NCBI RefSeq assembly: GCF_000719865.1
Contig: NZ_JOID01000003.1
Location: 186,001 to 250,000 of the forward strand
Reading direction: 5' to 3'
Length of the DNA stretch: 64,000 bases
Origin: Streptomyces albus subsp. albus
GTDB taxonomy: Bacteria > Actinomycetota > Actinomycetes > Streptomycetales > Streptomycetaceae
In this document: positions 1 through 9,780 of the stretch, piece by piece
How positions within the stretch are numbered: position 1 is the stretch's first letter
Layout: every line of letters begins with the position of its first letter
Position numbers and translations under genes: made by a program
Notes under the pieces: generated by a model
What the model was told of the DNA's origin: nothing
The model's database searches: none
What the model saw: the letters and a program-made list of their open reading frames with translations, nothing else

Positions 1-2090
1 CAGCGGTGGCGGCGCGGCGTGCGCGAGCCCGGCGGGACGTAGCTGTACCGCAGACAGCCGATGCCGCGCCGGGCCACGTGCATCCGCCCGGTGAAGACGC
101 TGTTCTCCGCGATCCGCACGGCGTGGGTGTGGACCTCTCCGATCACCGTGCTGCGGTGTGCGTGCAGCACGGCGTGGGCGTGCCGGCAGTCCGGGGCGGA
201 GAGGGCGGGCAGGGTGTGGCCGGTGGCGTCCAGGACGCTGTCCCGCAGGTGGATGGCCGGCGGGTCGGTGCTCACCTCGTCCCCGATGACCTCGATGGTT
301 CCGAGGACGCTCCGCTCGATCTGCAGGCAGGCGGTGGTGCGTTCGAGGACGACGCTGGGCTCCTCGGGGGAGGCCGGTTCGCAGTCCGGCTCCAGGGACC
401 AGCCGGGCACCAGGGTGCAGTGGCGCAGGACGACCGTGCCGACCGGTCCGGTGACGTTGATGCCGCGGCCGGTGATCAGCAGGCCGTCCAGGACGACGCG
501 GGAGGGCTCGTGGTGCCGGCAGCCGTGCGGGCCGGGGCGGTGGCCGGGACCGCCGGTACGGTCCGCCGGCTTCGTGCTTGCCGTCGTTCCGTCCGCCGTT
601 CCCCCGGCCGTTCCCTCCGCTCCTTCCGCCTCCGCCTCCACCGCCGCGCCCGGTCCGCCGTCCCCGTGGCCGTGGCCGCAGTCGCAGCCGTGCGCGCGGA
701 TGTTGAGCGCGTCCGGCCGGTTGCTGTACCAGTCGAGGAGCCGGATCACGGGCCGGGTGCCCTCGGCCGCGCGCACCTCCAGCCGGTCGCCGGGCCGCAG
801 GTCGAAGTCCAGCTGCTCCTGGTAGGCGCCGCTGTGGGTGATCTCGATGACGCCCTCGGGGCCCACCCGCCCCTCGCGCCGGTCCTGCCGCCAGCGTTCG
901 TAGGCGTCCATGATCCGCAGGAAGCTCTGGCCGGGCCCGACCCGGTAGACCTTCGCCGTCGCCGGGGTGTCGCGGTCCCGGTCGTACTCGCCGCCGCCCA
1001 AGTCGTCACCGAAGGCGTAGTGGTAGCTCACCCACACCCCCCGCCGGGGCGCGGAGCGGGAGGCGAACGCGATCCTGCCGAGCTCCGGGTCCACCGCCAC
1101 CTGCCCGCGCTGCGGCCGGTAGCGCCAGTCCGTCAGATCCGCCACGACGATGTCCGACAGCGGCACCGGCTCGTCCCGGCCGTCCCGGTGGATCTCCAGG
1201 CTCTTGCCGGGCCCGTAGTAGTCGGCGAGCCGGTCCGCGAACTGCCGGCGCCGGATGTACGCGGGGACGTTGTCGACGGTCGCGACGTGCGCGGCGGACG
1301 GCTCGGGCTCCGGCTTGGTCACCAGCCGGGTGTCGTTGCCGAGGATCGAGAAGGTGTAGAGGTTGCGGGCCCGGTCGACGCAGTACGCGGGCGCGTTCGT
1401 CACCGGGTACGGCTTCAGCCGCCACACGAACAGGCCGACGCCGGCCGGGGTGAGGCCGCCGGGCCGGCGGGCGGAATCCGCGCGCCGGACATCCGCGGAG
1501 CGGGCCGTCGCGCCGAACGGGCCGCCCGCCAGGTCCAGTTCCGCCGAGTCCCGCAGGTCGGCGAGCCGGCCGCGCCCGGAGCGCCGGGCGCGCACCGCCG
1601 CGGTCTCCGGCCCGTACAGCCGCACCGGCTGGTGGTGGGAGAGCAGCCGGGAGAACTCCACGGCGCGCGCCGGCCAGCCGGCCACCGACTGCGCCAGCTC
1701 CTCCAGCAGCGGCAGGGTGCCCTTGCGGCGCCGGTTGGCGACCGTGGCGGCCACTTCCCGGCGCGGTGAGAGCGCCGCGGCCAGCCGCCGCCGGGAGAGG
1801 TCCGGCCGGCCGCCGTCCTCCGGCCCGGTGGCGAGCAGGTGTTCGTAGCCGGGCAGTGGGCGGTGGCCCACCAGATCGCCGAGGTAGGGCAGCACCCACT
1901 CGGCGGCCGTCTCCACGAACCAGTCGTCGTATTGCTGTTCGACGCCGCTGCGGACCAGGTCGACCTGTTCGGCGATCACCGCGAGCAGCGCGCGCAGCGG
2001 CTCACCGCCCGGCCCGTCGCCCTGCTCGGCGTCCCTCAGCCGGTGCCACTGCGGAAGGAGATCCGCGAGCCCGTCCGGTTCCCTGCTCAT
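1..2090 (-). CDS. CIS baseplate / tail protein with beta-helix-like C-terminal part (partial)
   Basis: The frame is open from an ATG at 2090 to the window edge, so the 3' end is missing (at least 696 residues). Its ATG overlaps the stop of the upstream wedge gene as ATGA, so it belongs to the CIS operon. The N-terminus has the motif LPYLGDLVGHRPLPGYE (around residue 70), which resembles the start of other CIS/phage tail baseplate proteins. From about residue 500 the protein shows short repeated strands of the type VVLDGLLITGRGINVTG, VVLRHCTLVPG, IERSVLGTIEVIG and IHLRDSVLDATG, which look like rungs of a right-handed parallel beta-helix. A Cys/His-rich low-complexity insert (HGCDCGHGHGDG, near 650-700) precedes it. 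It probably sits at the outer baseplate, in the position of Pvc12/Pvc13-type genes. The family assignment is inference; the CIS membership is secure. Confidence 0.75.
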   Translation of the reverse strand, partial: MSREPDGLADLLPQWHRLRDAEQGDGPGGEPLRALLAVIAEQVDLVRSGVEQQYDDWFVETAAEWVLPYLGDLVGHRPLPGYEHLLATGPEDGGRPDLSRRRLAAALSPRREVAATVANRRRKGTLPLLEELAQSVAGWPARAVEFSRLLSHHQPVRLYGPETAAVRARRSGRGRLADLRDSAELDLAGGPFGATARSADVRRADSARRPGGLTPAGVGLFVWRLKPYPVTNAPAYCVDRARNLYTFSILGNDTRLVTKPEPEPSAAHVATVDNVPAYIRRRQFADRLADYYGPGKSLEIHRDGRDEPVPLSDIVVADLTDWRYRPQRGQVAVDPELGRIAFASRSAPRRGVWVSYHYAFGDDLGGGEYDRDRDTPATAKVYRVGPGQSFLRIMDAYERWRQDRREGRVGPEGVIEITHSGAYQEQLDFDLRPGDRLEVRAAEGTRPVIRLLDWYSNRPDALNIRAHGCDCGHGHGDGGPGAAVEAEAEGAEGTAGGTADGTTASTKPADRTGGPGHRPGPHGCRHHEPSRVVLDGLLITGRGINVTGPVGTVVLRHCTLVPGWSLEPDCEPASPEEPSVVLERTTACLQIERSVLGTIEVIGDEVSTDPPAIHLRDSVLDATGHTLPALSAPDCRHAHAVLHAHRSTVIGEVHTHAVRIAENSVFTGRMHVARRGIGCLRYSYVPPGSRTPRRHR

Positions 2091-5000
2091 CGGGTGACCT
2101 CCGTAAGAATCAGCGTGTCCGGGACGTCGGGTGACAGCAGCGCCAGCTGGGCCGGGCGCACGCCGCGGAAGACGAGCACCGTGCGGCCCTTCGGCAGCCG
2201 CTCGACGCTGCCGATGTCCGGGTTGAGGCGCAGCAGTTCGGTCAGGGTGATGCCGTGCCGGGCGGCGACGCCGGTGAGGGTCTCGCCGTCCTCGGCCGTC
2301 ACCCGGTACGTCGTCTCGTCGTACTCGGCGTGCCGCGCGGGCACCACGGGCCGGGGCCCGCCGGGGTCCGCCGGGGGTGCCGGCGCGTCCGGGCCGGCGG
2401 CGGTGAGGGGGACGCCGGTGAAGACGTCCACGTCCAGGTACTCCACACCGGGCACGGTGTGGGCCGTGGCCAGCACCTCGGAGAGCAGCGCGGGCTGCCC
2501 CAGCTCGCGGCCGGGGTAGCCGAGCCGGCGCAGCAGCGCCTGCCGCAGCCGGGGCTCGACGGTCTCCCAGGAGTGGTCCGGCGCCACCTTCACCCTCGCC
2601 GCGAGCAGCAGTACCACCAGCTCCCGCACGTCGACGCGGACCGGCAGCCGCGGGTCGCCGTGCTCGGCGAGCGCCGAGCGCAGCGCCCGCAGGGTGTCCG
2701 AGTCCGGGGCGAGGGGCACGTCGTCCACCCCGGCGACGGTCACATGGACCACCCGGCGCCGCCCGTCGAAGAGTTCGCGGGCCGCGGCCCGGCCGACGCC
2801 GGCCCGGGAGCGGGCGAAGTCCTCGTAGTCGGGGACGGACACCAGCCGGTCCAGGGCCGAGACGGCGAGCGGGATGGTGCGCCGGGTGAGGCCCGGTCCG
2901 TCGCCCGCCGCGCCGCCGGCGGCGGGCAGCGGGTTGGTGACGCCCGTGACGCCGAGGGGACGGGTGACGGCCTGGGTCACGCGGCCCGCGGGCAGGTTTG
3001 CCGGCAGCTCCGTGCCGCCGGGCCCCTCCGTGCCATGGCGGTAGCGGGCCCGGACGTTGTCGTGCCCGGTGGGCAGCCGGGCGCCGTTCACGCCGTCGCC
3101 GAACGTCACCGTCGGACGGCCGTCCGCGCCGGCGCCCAGCACGTAGACCCGTTCGCGGGGGCCGCGCCCGGCGAGGCTGTCCGCCCGGTGCCACAGCAGC
3201 CCGTCCACCCGCACCTCCAGCGCCGGCACGGCGCCCAGCGCGTTGCCGGAGGGGAGCCAGGTGAGCGGGGCGCGCCAGAGCGTGAACGTCTGGTTGGCGC
3301 GGGTGGTGTCGCCGCTGCCGACGGGCTCGTCGCGGCTCTCGCCGTGCGAGGCGGGCACCACGTTGCCCAGCACGCGGACGGTGTCGCGGTGGTAGCGGTG
3401 GGCCAGATCGGCGGTGAGCGTCAGCACCGTGTGGACGTGGTCGCCGGGCAGCTCCGGATCGAGCCGCTGTTCGACGCCGGCGATCACGGCGAGTTCGGTG
3501 GCGCGCAGCGCGGCGACACCGGGGATGTCGCTGCGCTCACCCGTGACGACGATGCGGCGGCCGGGCGTCAGCCCGTCGTGCAGATCGTCGAGTTCGAGTT
3601 CGTTGCCGTGCACGTCCTCGCCCAGCGGCTCGTCCGCCATCCGCAGCGGCTCGCCGCCCGCGTGCACCGTGGTGTCCCGGATGTGCGAGAGCAGCACGTC
3701 CTGGTCGTCCAGCCAGGGGTCGGCGAGCGTGAGCTCGGTGCCGCGCCCGGTGATGCCGTAGTTGGCGTACGCGACGGTGCGCACGGCCGTGACCCGGGTG
3801 ATGACGCAGCGGAGCGCCTTGTCGCCGGGGATTTCGTCCGGGGTGCCCTTGCGGGGGCGGTCGACGGCGACCCAGCTGCCGACCGTGAGCGAGTCGTGCA
3901 CGGTGTCGAGCGGCAGGACGTAGCGGTTGGGCGCCGAGGGGACGGTGGCGATGCCGATCTCGACGCTGTGCTGCTCACTGGCCGTGGAGCGGCGGACGTA
4001 GATCTCGTAGCCGTCCACGGTCTCCTGCCGGCGCTCGCCGGGCGCGAGCCGCCAGTCGTGGCTGCCGCCGTCCGCGACGGACACATGGATGGTGCCGTCC
4101 TCGGCCGGCCGGGACACGAACAGCGTCCGCTCCGGCAGATCGGCCAGCAACTGGGCGGTCACGCCCGGCTCCTGGGGCTCGGCGGCCGCCGTCACCCGCC
4201 TGCCGGTGCGGGTGCTCTCCTGCTCCCGGGGGCTCTGGGCGGAGAGGACCACCGTGCCGGGGCCGAGGTCGAACGTCAGCTCGTTCGGGAGGTTCTCGCT
4301 GCGCTGCCAGGAGGCGTCGAGCTGGGCGTGGACGAACTCCGCCTTCACGGGCACCTTGCCGGCCGTGTCGAACACGACCCGCATGGTGGTCAGCGCGGAG
4401 CCGGTCAGCGGCCAGTCGGACTGCCGGATGATCCGGCCGCGTTCGTCCTGGACGGGCTTGAGTGGCGCCGTGGCCCCGAACGGCGCGGCCGTCACGCGCA
4501 TCGCCAGCAGATCCCGCAGCACGGCGGGGCCGGGCACGGGGACGGCGGTTCCGGCCCCGGTGGCGGTGGCGGCCGGAGTGGCGCGGCGCCAGGCCGTGTA
4601 CAGCTCACCGCCGTCCAGCCGCGGGTCCAGGGCGGTCAGCAGCCGGGCGCCGAAGCCCGACTCCGGGCCGAACAGGTGCCGCGGGTCGCGGGCGGCCGGG
4701 GTGCCGGCGACGGACGGCGGGCGGACGGAGCGGGAGCGGAGGGCGGGGAGCAGCGCGCCGAGCGTGCGGAGGGCGGCCGGGGTCTGCGGGCCCTGCTCCG
4801 GAGTCCGCGGATGTCCCGTGCCGGGAGGGGCGGCCGGGGCCGTCGCGTGTCCGGTGCGGTCCGTGCCGTCAGCGCTGTCAGTGCTGACGGTGCCGTCGGT
4901 GCCGTCGGTGCCGTCGGTGCCGTCGGTGCCGTCGGTGCCGTCGGTGCCGTCGGTGGTGTCCCGGTCCGTCTCCGCGTCCAGGACGCGCCCGTCGAAGGCG

Positions 5001-6160
5001 GCGTCCTCGGCGGCCGAACGGCTCGGGCCCAGTTCGATCGCCCGTTCCCGCAGTTCGGCCAGCACGGCCGCCAGCCGTTCGAACCAGGCGGCCACGTGCT
5101 CGTACGGCCGGGCGATGATCTCCGCCTCCGCCAGCCGGTCGAGGGGGTCCTCCAGCCGGCGGGCGAACTCCTCGGGTGAGGTGACGCCGTCCAGGTCCTC
5201 GCGGAGCGGAGCCAGCACCCGCGCGTCGAAGTCCTCGACCAGCCGGCTGACCGGGCGCGGGTTCGGGTGCTCCGGGCTCGGCTCCGCCGGCTCCTCCGGG
5301 TCGCCCGGTCCGGCCGGTTCCGTGATCCACTGGCGGAGTTCGGTCACCAGCTCGAACAGGCTCGGTGGCGCCGACCGCGGCAGGGCGACCGCCGTCACGC
5401 CGTCCTCGCGGTCGACGCGCAGCCGCGCCACCGGCAGCAGCAGCCGCTGCCCGCCGCCGGGCGCCTCGCCCCCGCCGAAGAGGAACAGCAGCCGGTCGCC
5501 GATGTGCAGACCGGTGTCCGTCCCGGCGACGTACAGCTCGGAGCGCCGGCCCAGATCGTCCGGCGTCAGCAGGGCCGGGCGGCGGCGCCGCACCGCCAGC
5601 TCGTTCCAGGACCGGCGGGCGGTCAGCTCCTCGTCGGTCTCGAAGGTGTGTGGCTCCTCCAGCGACACGGCGGGGACGCTGTGGCTGCGCGCGCCGCGCG
5701 GGATCAGCACGGGGATGTCCTCGCCGGAGCGCGGATCGCGGTCCACCGTGTACGCGAGATGCGTGTCCGCGGCGATCCCGGGCCGCGGCCGGTGGCCCAC
5801 CAGCCGGCCCAGCAGCGTCAGGGAGCGCTGCTCGCGGGCGGTGCGCAAGTAGCCCTCGTCGGCGATCCGTTCGGAGTGGAACGTCAGCAGGTCGCCGAGG
5901 ACGGCCCAGGCGTCCAGCAGGGCGATCGCCGGGTCGTCCGGGGTCCGCACGGTCAGCCGGCGCAGCGCCGGATAGGCGGGTGAGGCGAGCCGGTCGAGCA
6001 TGGCGGCCAGGAAGGAGCCGTACTCGCCGACGCGGTAGTCGAGGGCCGCGCGGCCCGGTGGGTTGTGCACGGCGGACGCCGCGCGGCGCTCGTCGTGCCC
6101 GCCGCAGCCGCAACCGCAGCCGCGGCCCGTGGTGGTCGTGTCGGTCGGTTCGATGGTCAC
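2087..6160 (-). CDS. CIS baseplate wedge protein (gp6-like, Pvc12-type)
   Basis: This 1357-residue protein starts at a GTG (6160) that overlaps the preceding gene's stop as GTGA. The N-terminal motifs LLDAWAVLGDLLTFHSERIADEGYL and RLVGHRPRPGIAA and the later wedge-like segments (VTFGDGVNGARLPTG, NPLPAAGG, SALDRLVSVPDYEDFARSRAGVGRA) match the large baseplate-J/gp6 family seen in CIS loci. The C-terminus ends with a LysM-like piece (DGETLTGVAARHGITLTELLRLNPDI). It would form part of the wedge ring around the hub and trigger sheath contraction. Oddities: residues 15-22 are a GCGCGCGGH cluster, and near the middle a nine-base tandem repeat encodes seven DGT units inside an acidic, low-complexity linker. 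The start could instead be read further upstream, but the GTGA coupling used by neighbouring genes favours this one. Confidence 0.85.
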   Translation of the reverse strand: MTIEPTDTTTTGRGCGCGCGGHDERRAASAVHNPPGRAALDYRVGEYGSFLAAMLDRLASPAYPALRRLTVRTPDDPAIALLDAWAVLGDLLTFHSERIADEGYLRTAREQRSLTLLGRLVGHRPRPGIAADTHLAYTVDRDPRSGEDIPVLIPRGARSHSVPAVSLEEPHTFETDEELTARRSWNELAVRRRRPALLTPDDLGRRSELYVAGTDTGLHIGDRLLFLFGGGEAPGGGQRLLLPVARLRVDREDGVTAVALPRSAPPSLFELVTELRQWITEPAGPGDPEEPAEPSPEHPNPRPVSRLVEDFDARVLAPLREDLDGVTSPEEFARRLEDPLDRLAEAEIIARPYEHVAAWFERLAAVLAELRERAIELGPSRSAAEDAAFDGRVLDAETDRDTTDGTDGTDGTDGTDGTDGTDGTVSTDSADGTDRTGHATAPAAPPGTGHPRTPEQGPQTPAALRTLGALLPALRSRSVRPPSVAGTPAARDPRHLFGPESGFGARLLTALDPRLDGGELYTAWRRATPAATATGAGTAVPVPGPAVLRDLLAMRVTAAPFGATAPLKPVQDERGRIIRQSDWPLTGSALTTMRVVFDTAGKVPVKAEFVHAQLDASWQRSENLPNELTFDLGPGTVVLSAQSPREQESTRTGRRVTAAAEPQEPGVTAQLLADLPERTLFVSRPAEDGTIHVSVADGGSHDWRLAPGERRQETVDGYEIYVRRSTASEQHSVEIGIATVPSAPNRYVLPLDTVHDSLTVGSWVAVDRPRKGTPDEIPGDKALRCVITRVTAVRTVAYANYGITGRGTELTLADPWLDDQDVLLSHIRDTTVHAGGEPLRMADEPLGEDVHGNELELDDLHDGLTPGRRIVVTGERSDIPGVAALRATELAVIAGVEQRLDPELPGDHVHTVLTLTADLAHRYHRDTVRVLGNVVPASHGESRDEPVGSGDTTRANQTFTLWRAPLTWLPSGNALGAVPALEVRVDGLLWHRADSLAGRGPRERVYVLGAGADGRPTVTFGDGVNGARLPTGHDNVRARYRHGTEGPGGTELPANLPAGRVTQAVTRPLGVTGVTNPLPAAGGAAGDGPGLTRRTIPLAVSALDRLVSVPDYEDFARSRAGVGRAAARELFDGRRRVVHVTVAGVDDVPLAPDSDTLRALRSALAEHGDPRLPVRVDVRELVVLLLAARVKVAPDHSWETVEPRLRQALLRRLGYPGRELGQPALLSEVLATAHTVPGVEYLDVDVFTGVPLTAAGPDAPAPPADPGGPRPVVPARHAEYDETTYRVTAEDGETLTGVAARHGITLTELLRLNPDIGSVERLPKGRTVLVFRGVRPAQLALLSPDVPDTLILTEVTR
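4891..4953. repeat. 9-bp tandem repeat, 7 perfect copies, coding
   Basis: The unit tgccgtcgg is repeated seven times without mismatch. Read on the minus strand it encodes a Thr-Asp-Gly repeat in a linker of the wedge protein. The length is a multiple of three, so copy-number change would keep the frame. Confidence 0.95.
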
Positions 6161-9100
6161 TGTCCGCCCCCGAACTCCAGCTCCAGCCGGCCGTTCTCGG
6201 GCCGGTCCGGGTCGTTGTCGCACTGTGCGATCTCCAGCGGTCCGAGCCGCAGCAGACCCTCGTCCAGGGCTGGGTCGCGGAGATCGTCCGAGTCGCTCGT
6301 GTTGTCGTAGCCGGTGTCACCGCTGCCGGCGCTGCCACCGCTGCTAGTGGTGCCGGCGTCCGGGCCGAAGAGCCGCCGCAGCCGGGTGACGTGCACGCTC
6401 CGCACGCCCGGCACCGCCGCCGCCACGGCCACCAGCCGGCTCAGCCGCACCGGCTCCCCGAAGCCCAGGGCGTCGGGGTGGAAGAAGCCGAGCCGGCCGT
6501 CGGGCAGGGCCCGGGAGCCGAGCACCCGGTGCAGCTCGGCCAGGACCGGGCCGCGCTGCTGTCCCGGCGCCGCGCAGACCGTCAGCGCGATGTCGAGCGG
6601 CACGGTCCGCGCCGGGACGACGACCACGTCGTGGCCGATCCGGCGGTAGTCCTCCAGATGCCGCGCCACGGCGTCCAGCAGCTCCGGGGACGGCTCCCCG
6701 GTGCCGAGGGCGTCTACGGCGACGTGCGCCTCCTGCGTGCTGCCGGTCCAGCGCATCTCCGCCGCCGCCCGCTGCACTCCGGGGACGGCGGACGCCAGTT
6801 CGGCGTAGTCGGCGGCGGTCACGGCGCGCAGCCGGGTGCGCTTGAGGGCCAGCGGCGCCAGCCGGCGCACCTGTTCGACCGGTTCGGGGTCGGTGCCGCC
6901 GGCCGCGGGCAGCGGATTGCGCACCCGGATCACGGGGAAGCCCCGCCACGCGCCGGCTCCGGCCCCGCCGGTCTCGCCGATCTCCTCGAACTCCCCGGTC
7001 TCGTCGGTCTCCTCGGCGTCCCCGGACTCCGGGTTCGCGTGCCGGCCGGGCTCCGCCTCCCCGTACCCGCCGTGCTCCGCCGGTCCCGCGGACCGGTCCG
7101 TGTCCGTGTCCGTATCCGTGTACGGATCCCAGCCGGCGTACGGGCCGGGCTCCTCCGAGCCGTCGTCGTCCGGACGCCCGCACAGCACCAGCCGGTTGAC
7201 GGCTTCCGCGCCGACGTTGCCGGCCGTGCCGCCGCCCAGCCGGTAGCGGAGCTCCAGCGTGGTGCCGGGCTCCGGGGCGGCGCCGTGGACGCCGTCGCCG
7301 AAGCGCAGCGCGAGACGGCCGTCGTCCTCCAGCTCGCCGGTGAAGTGCCGGTCCCGGGAGCCGCTGCCCAGCAGGTCACGCCGGGGCTCCCACACGCGGG
7401 TGCCGTCCAGGGTCCGCTCCAGCACCCGTACCGCCGGGAGCGCCGCCCGCGGGTCCTGGCGGAGCGACGCGGCGGCCGGCCCGGCCAGCACCGGGTCGTC
7501 CGGGTCGAGCCCGGCCGCGTACGCCGGGCCCCAGCAGTGCGCGATCTCCCAGGCGGTGCGCCGGTCCAGCACCGTGCCCGCCCGGGCACGGGCCGCCAGC
7601 ACCTCCAGCCGGCGCTTCTTGCGGGCCAGCAAGCGGTCGCTGCGGACCAGCAGTTCGCGCAGCGCGCGGCGCGGGTGGACGCGCAGCTCCAGCCGCTCCA
7701 GCACGTCCAGCCCGAACAGCACGGCCAACTCGGCCGTCTCCCGCTCGGACAGTCCGTCGCGGTCGCGGGCGCTGCGCCACAGCTCGACCAGCCGCTGCCG
7801 CACCCGCTCCGGGACGGCCGCCAGCCGCTCCGCCTGCCCGGCGGCGACGAGGCGCGGCTCGGGGAACGGCACGGCCTGCACAACGGGGAAGCGGTCGAGG
7901 ACCGGCCGGAAACGCGGCACGATGCCCGGGTACACCGACTGCGCCAGGAGCGTACGCAGGGCGGCCGCCTGGGCTTGGGCGGTGTCCGGCACGACCTCCT
8001 CGCGCCGTCCCTCGCCCGTGATCCCCAGCCCGGCCCGCGCGGCGGCGTCCTCGCCGAAGGCGGTGAACACCTCCCGGACGTGCGCGGGCGTCAGCAGCCG
8101 CCCGCTGTCGGTGAGATCGAGCAGCGCGGCGGTGAGCCGCGCGGGTTCGTTGCCGCCCGCGCGGTCAGCGCAGCCGAACGCGGGTGGCTCGCATCCCGGC
8201 GGCGCGGCCGGCACGGGCGGCACGGTGACGTGCTCCGGCTCGTCCTCGCAGAAGTCCCGCGACCGGCCGTGGTCGACCAGGACGATGTTGCCGCGCGCGA
8301 CGCTCACGTCCGGGACCGGCTCGCAGCGCGTGCCGCCGGTGGTGGAGAGGCAGAGCGGGAAGCGCAGGGCGTCCTCGCGGGCCCAGGTGATCTCCAGGAC
8401 CGGCTGTCCGCACAGCCGGTCGACGGCCGGGGTGACGGAAGTCAGGCGCACGGCCTGCCGGTGCGCCGGGTCGGCGTCGCCGGGGGTGCCGGAGCGGGGG
8501 CCGCGGACCTCCTCGAACACCAGCAGGTCGCCGGGGGAGAGGTCGAGCAGGCGCCGCCGGGGGCGCCCGTGGCCGTGGTGGCCGTGACCGTCCCCGGGGC
8601 CGCGGCCGTCCCTGCCCCCGGCCCCCGGGTCGCCGTCTCCGTGCCGGTCGTCCCCGTGGCTGTCGTTCCCGTGGCCGTCGTTCCCGTCGTGCGGGCCGTG
8701 CTCCCGGTGCGCCCACTCGTCGCGCAGGGTGGCCGACGTGGCCCCCTTCGGCAACGAGCACTGTTCGCCGCCCCAGGTCCAGAACCGGATGGTGTTGTGC
8801 GCCGGCCGCAGCCGCAGCGGCTTCGGCTCCACCGGCTCGAAGACCTCCACTCCGGCGCGCTCGTCCAGCGCCGTCAGCTCGTGGTCCCCGAGGACGGTGC
8901 CGGGCCGCGCGCCGTGCCGGTCGCGCGGACCGCGGGCGCGGAGATCGACGGAGGCGAAGCGGAAGCGGCCGGGCGGCAGCGTCAGCGGCCGCGCCACCTC
9001 CACGGCCACATGGGCGCGGGCGTTGCAGCCGTCGTGCATCGGATAGTCGACCAGCCGGACGTGGCGGCGTACGGACACCCGCCTCCGGGCCGTGTCCAGA

Positions 9101-9780
9101 TAGGCCTCGGTCGCGACCGCGTCCTGCTGGTAACTGATCAAGTCGGCCGTGTGGGCCAGCAGTTCGACCAGCGTGACACCCAGGTCCGGGGCGTGCCGCT
9201 CCACCCAGCCGGGCGAGGTCAGCGCCAGCCGGTCCAGGACGACCTGCCGCAGGCTGTCGTAGTCCCGCGCCGTGTAGTCGATGACCGGGGCGGGCCGATA
9301 CGTGGGCGGGCAGTCCGGCTGCTCGTCCGCGCAGTCGAACGGGGTGGGGCAGTCCGGCCGGAAGAAGAAGTCCGCCGCGTGGTACCGCTGGTCGAAGCCG
9401 CGGTACGGCTCGGTGCCCGGACGCCCGTACGGGTCGGTCTCGACGACGGACAGCCGGTAGCGGGAGGTGTCACCGGCCTTGTCGACGGTGACGTACAGCC
9501 GGTCGTCCAGCTCCGGGTCGTCCTCCCGTTCGACCTCCACCTCCAGCGCCTCGATGCCGGTGACGCGCCGGCCGCCGTCGACGCGGATGTTCTCCCGGCA
9601 CAGGCCGCGCGGGGCCTTGCCGAGGAAGGTGACGGTCAGGGTGCGCCCGTCATCGCTCACCTCGACCGCGTCCACCCCGTTCAGCTCTGCCCCGCGCACC
9701 CTGCCGCGCCTGCCGTCTCCCCGGCACACCAGTGCGGTGCCGGGGCCACCGGCCGTCATGTCCCTGTCCGGACCGCTCAT
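6157..9780 (-). CDS. CIS baseplate J-like wedge protein (gp6-like, Pvc11-type)
   Basis: This 1207-residue protein starts at an ATG overlapping the gp25 gene's stop (ATGA). Residues about 170-240 carry the family signature IDYTARDYDSLRQVVLDRL, LGVTLVELLAHTADLISYQQDAVATEAYL. A second wedge region (LRFGDGVHGAAPEPGTTLELRYRLGGGTAGNVG, NPLPAAGGTDPEP, ALKRTRLRAVTAADYAELASAVPGV) follows at about residues 820-1000. Known members bridge neighbouring wedges in the phage T4 gp6 / Pvc11 position. Odd features are a His/Asp/Gly-rich insert near residues 355-410 (many HG, GH and HD pairs, coded around 8554-8715) and an acidic Asp-Thr repeat near 7090-7130. These are absent from typical phage homologues. Confidence 0.88.
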   Translation of the reverse strand: MSGPDRDMTAGGPGTALVCRGDGRRGRVRGAELNGVDAVEVSDDGRTLTVTFLGKAPRGLCRENIRVDGGRRVTGIEALEVEVEREDDPELDDRLYVTVDKAGDTSRYRLSVVETDPYGRPGTEPYRGFDQRYHAADFFFRPDCPTPFDCADEQPDCPPTYRPAPVIDYTARDYDSLRQVVLDRLALTSPGWVERHAPDLGVTLVELLAHTADLISYQQDAVATEAYLDTARRRVSVRRHVRLVDYPMHDGCNARAHVAVEVARPLTLPPGRFRFASVDLRARGPRDRHGARPGTVLGDHELTALDERAGVEVFEPVEPKPLRLRPAHNTIRFWTWGGEQCSLPKGATSATLRDEWAHREHGPHDGNDGHGNDSHGDDRHGDGDPGAGGRDGRGPGDGHGHHGHGRPRRRLLDLSPGDLLVFEEVRGPRSGTPGDADPAHRQAVRLTSVTPAVDRLCGQPVLEITWAREDALRFPLCLSTTGGTRCEPVPDVSVARGNIVLVDHGRSRDFCEDEPEHVTVPPVPAAPPGCEPPAFGCADRAGGNEPARLTAALLDLTDSGRLLTPAHVREVFTAFGEDAAARAGLGITGEGRREEVVPDTAQAQAAALRTLLAQSVYPGIVPRFRPVLDRFPVVQAVPFPEPRLVAAGQAERLAAVPERVRQRLVELWRSARDRDGLSERETAELAVLFGLDVLERLELRVHPRRALRELLVRSDRLLARKKRRLEVLAARARAGTVLDRRTAWEIAHCWGPAYAAGLDPDDPVLAGPAAASLRQDPRAALPAVRVLERTLDGTRVWEPRRDLLGSGSRDRHFTGELEDDGRLALRFGDGVHGAAPEPGTTLELRYRLGGGTAGNVGAEAVNRLVLCGRPDDDGSEEPGPYAGWDPYTDTDTDTDRSAGPAEHGGYGEAEPGRHANPESGDAEETDETGEFEEIGETGGAGAGAWRGFPVIRVRNPLPAAGGTDPEPVEQVRRLAPLALKRTRLRAVTAADYAELASAVPGVQRAAAEMRWTGSTQEAHVAVDALGTGEPSPELLDAVARHLEDYRRIGHDVVVVPARTVPLDIALTVCAAPGQQRGPVLAELHRVLGSRALPDGRLGFFHPDALGFGEPVRLSRLVAVAAAVPGVRSVHVTRLRRLFGPDAGTTSSGGSAGSGDTGYDNTSDSDDLRDPALDEGLLRLGPLEIAQCDNDPDRPENGRLELEFGGGQ

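Noticed and set aside
4891..4953. CRISPR-like array
   Set aside because: The 9-bp copies are adjacent with no spacers and lie inside a coding gene.
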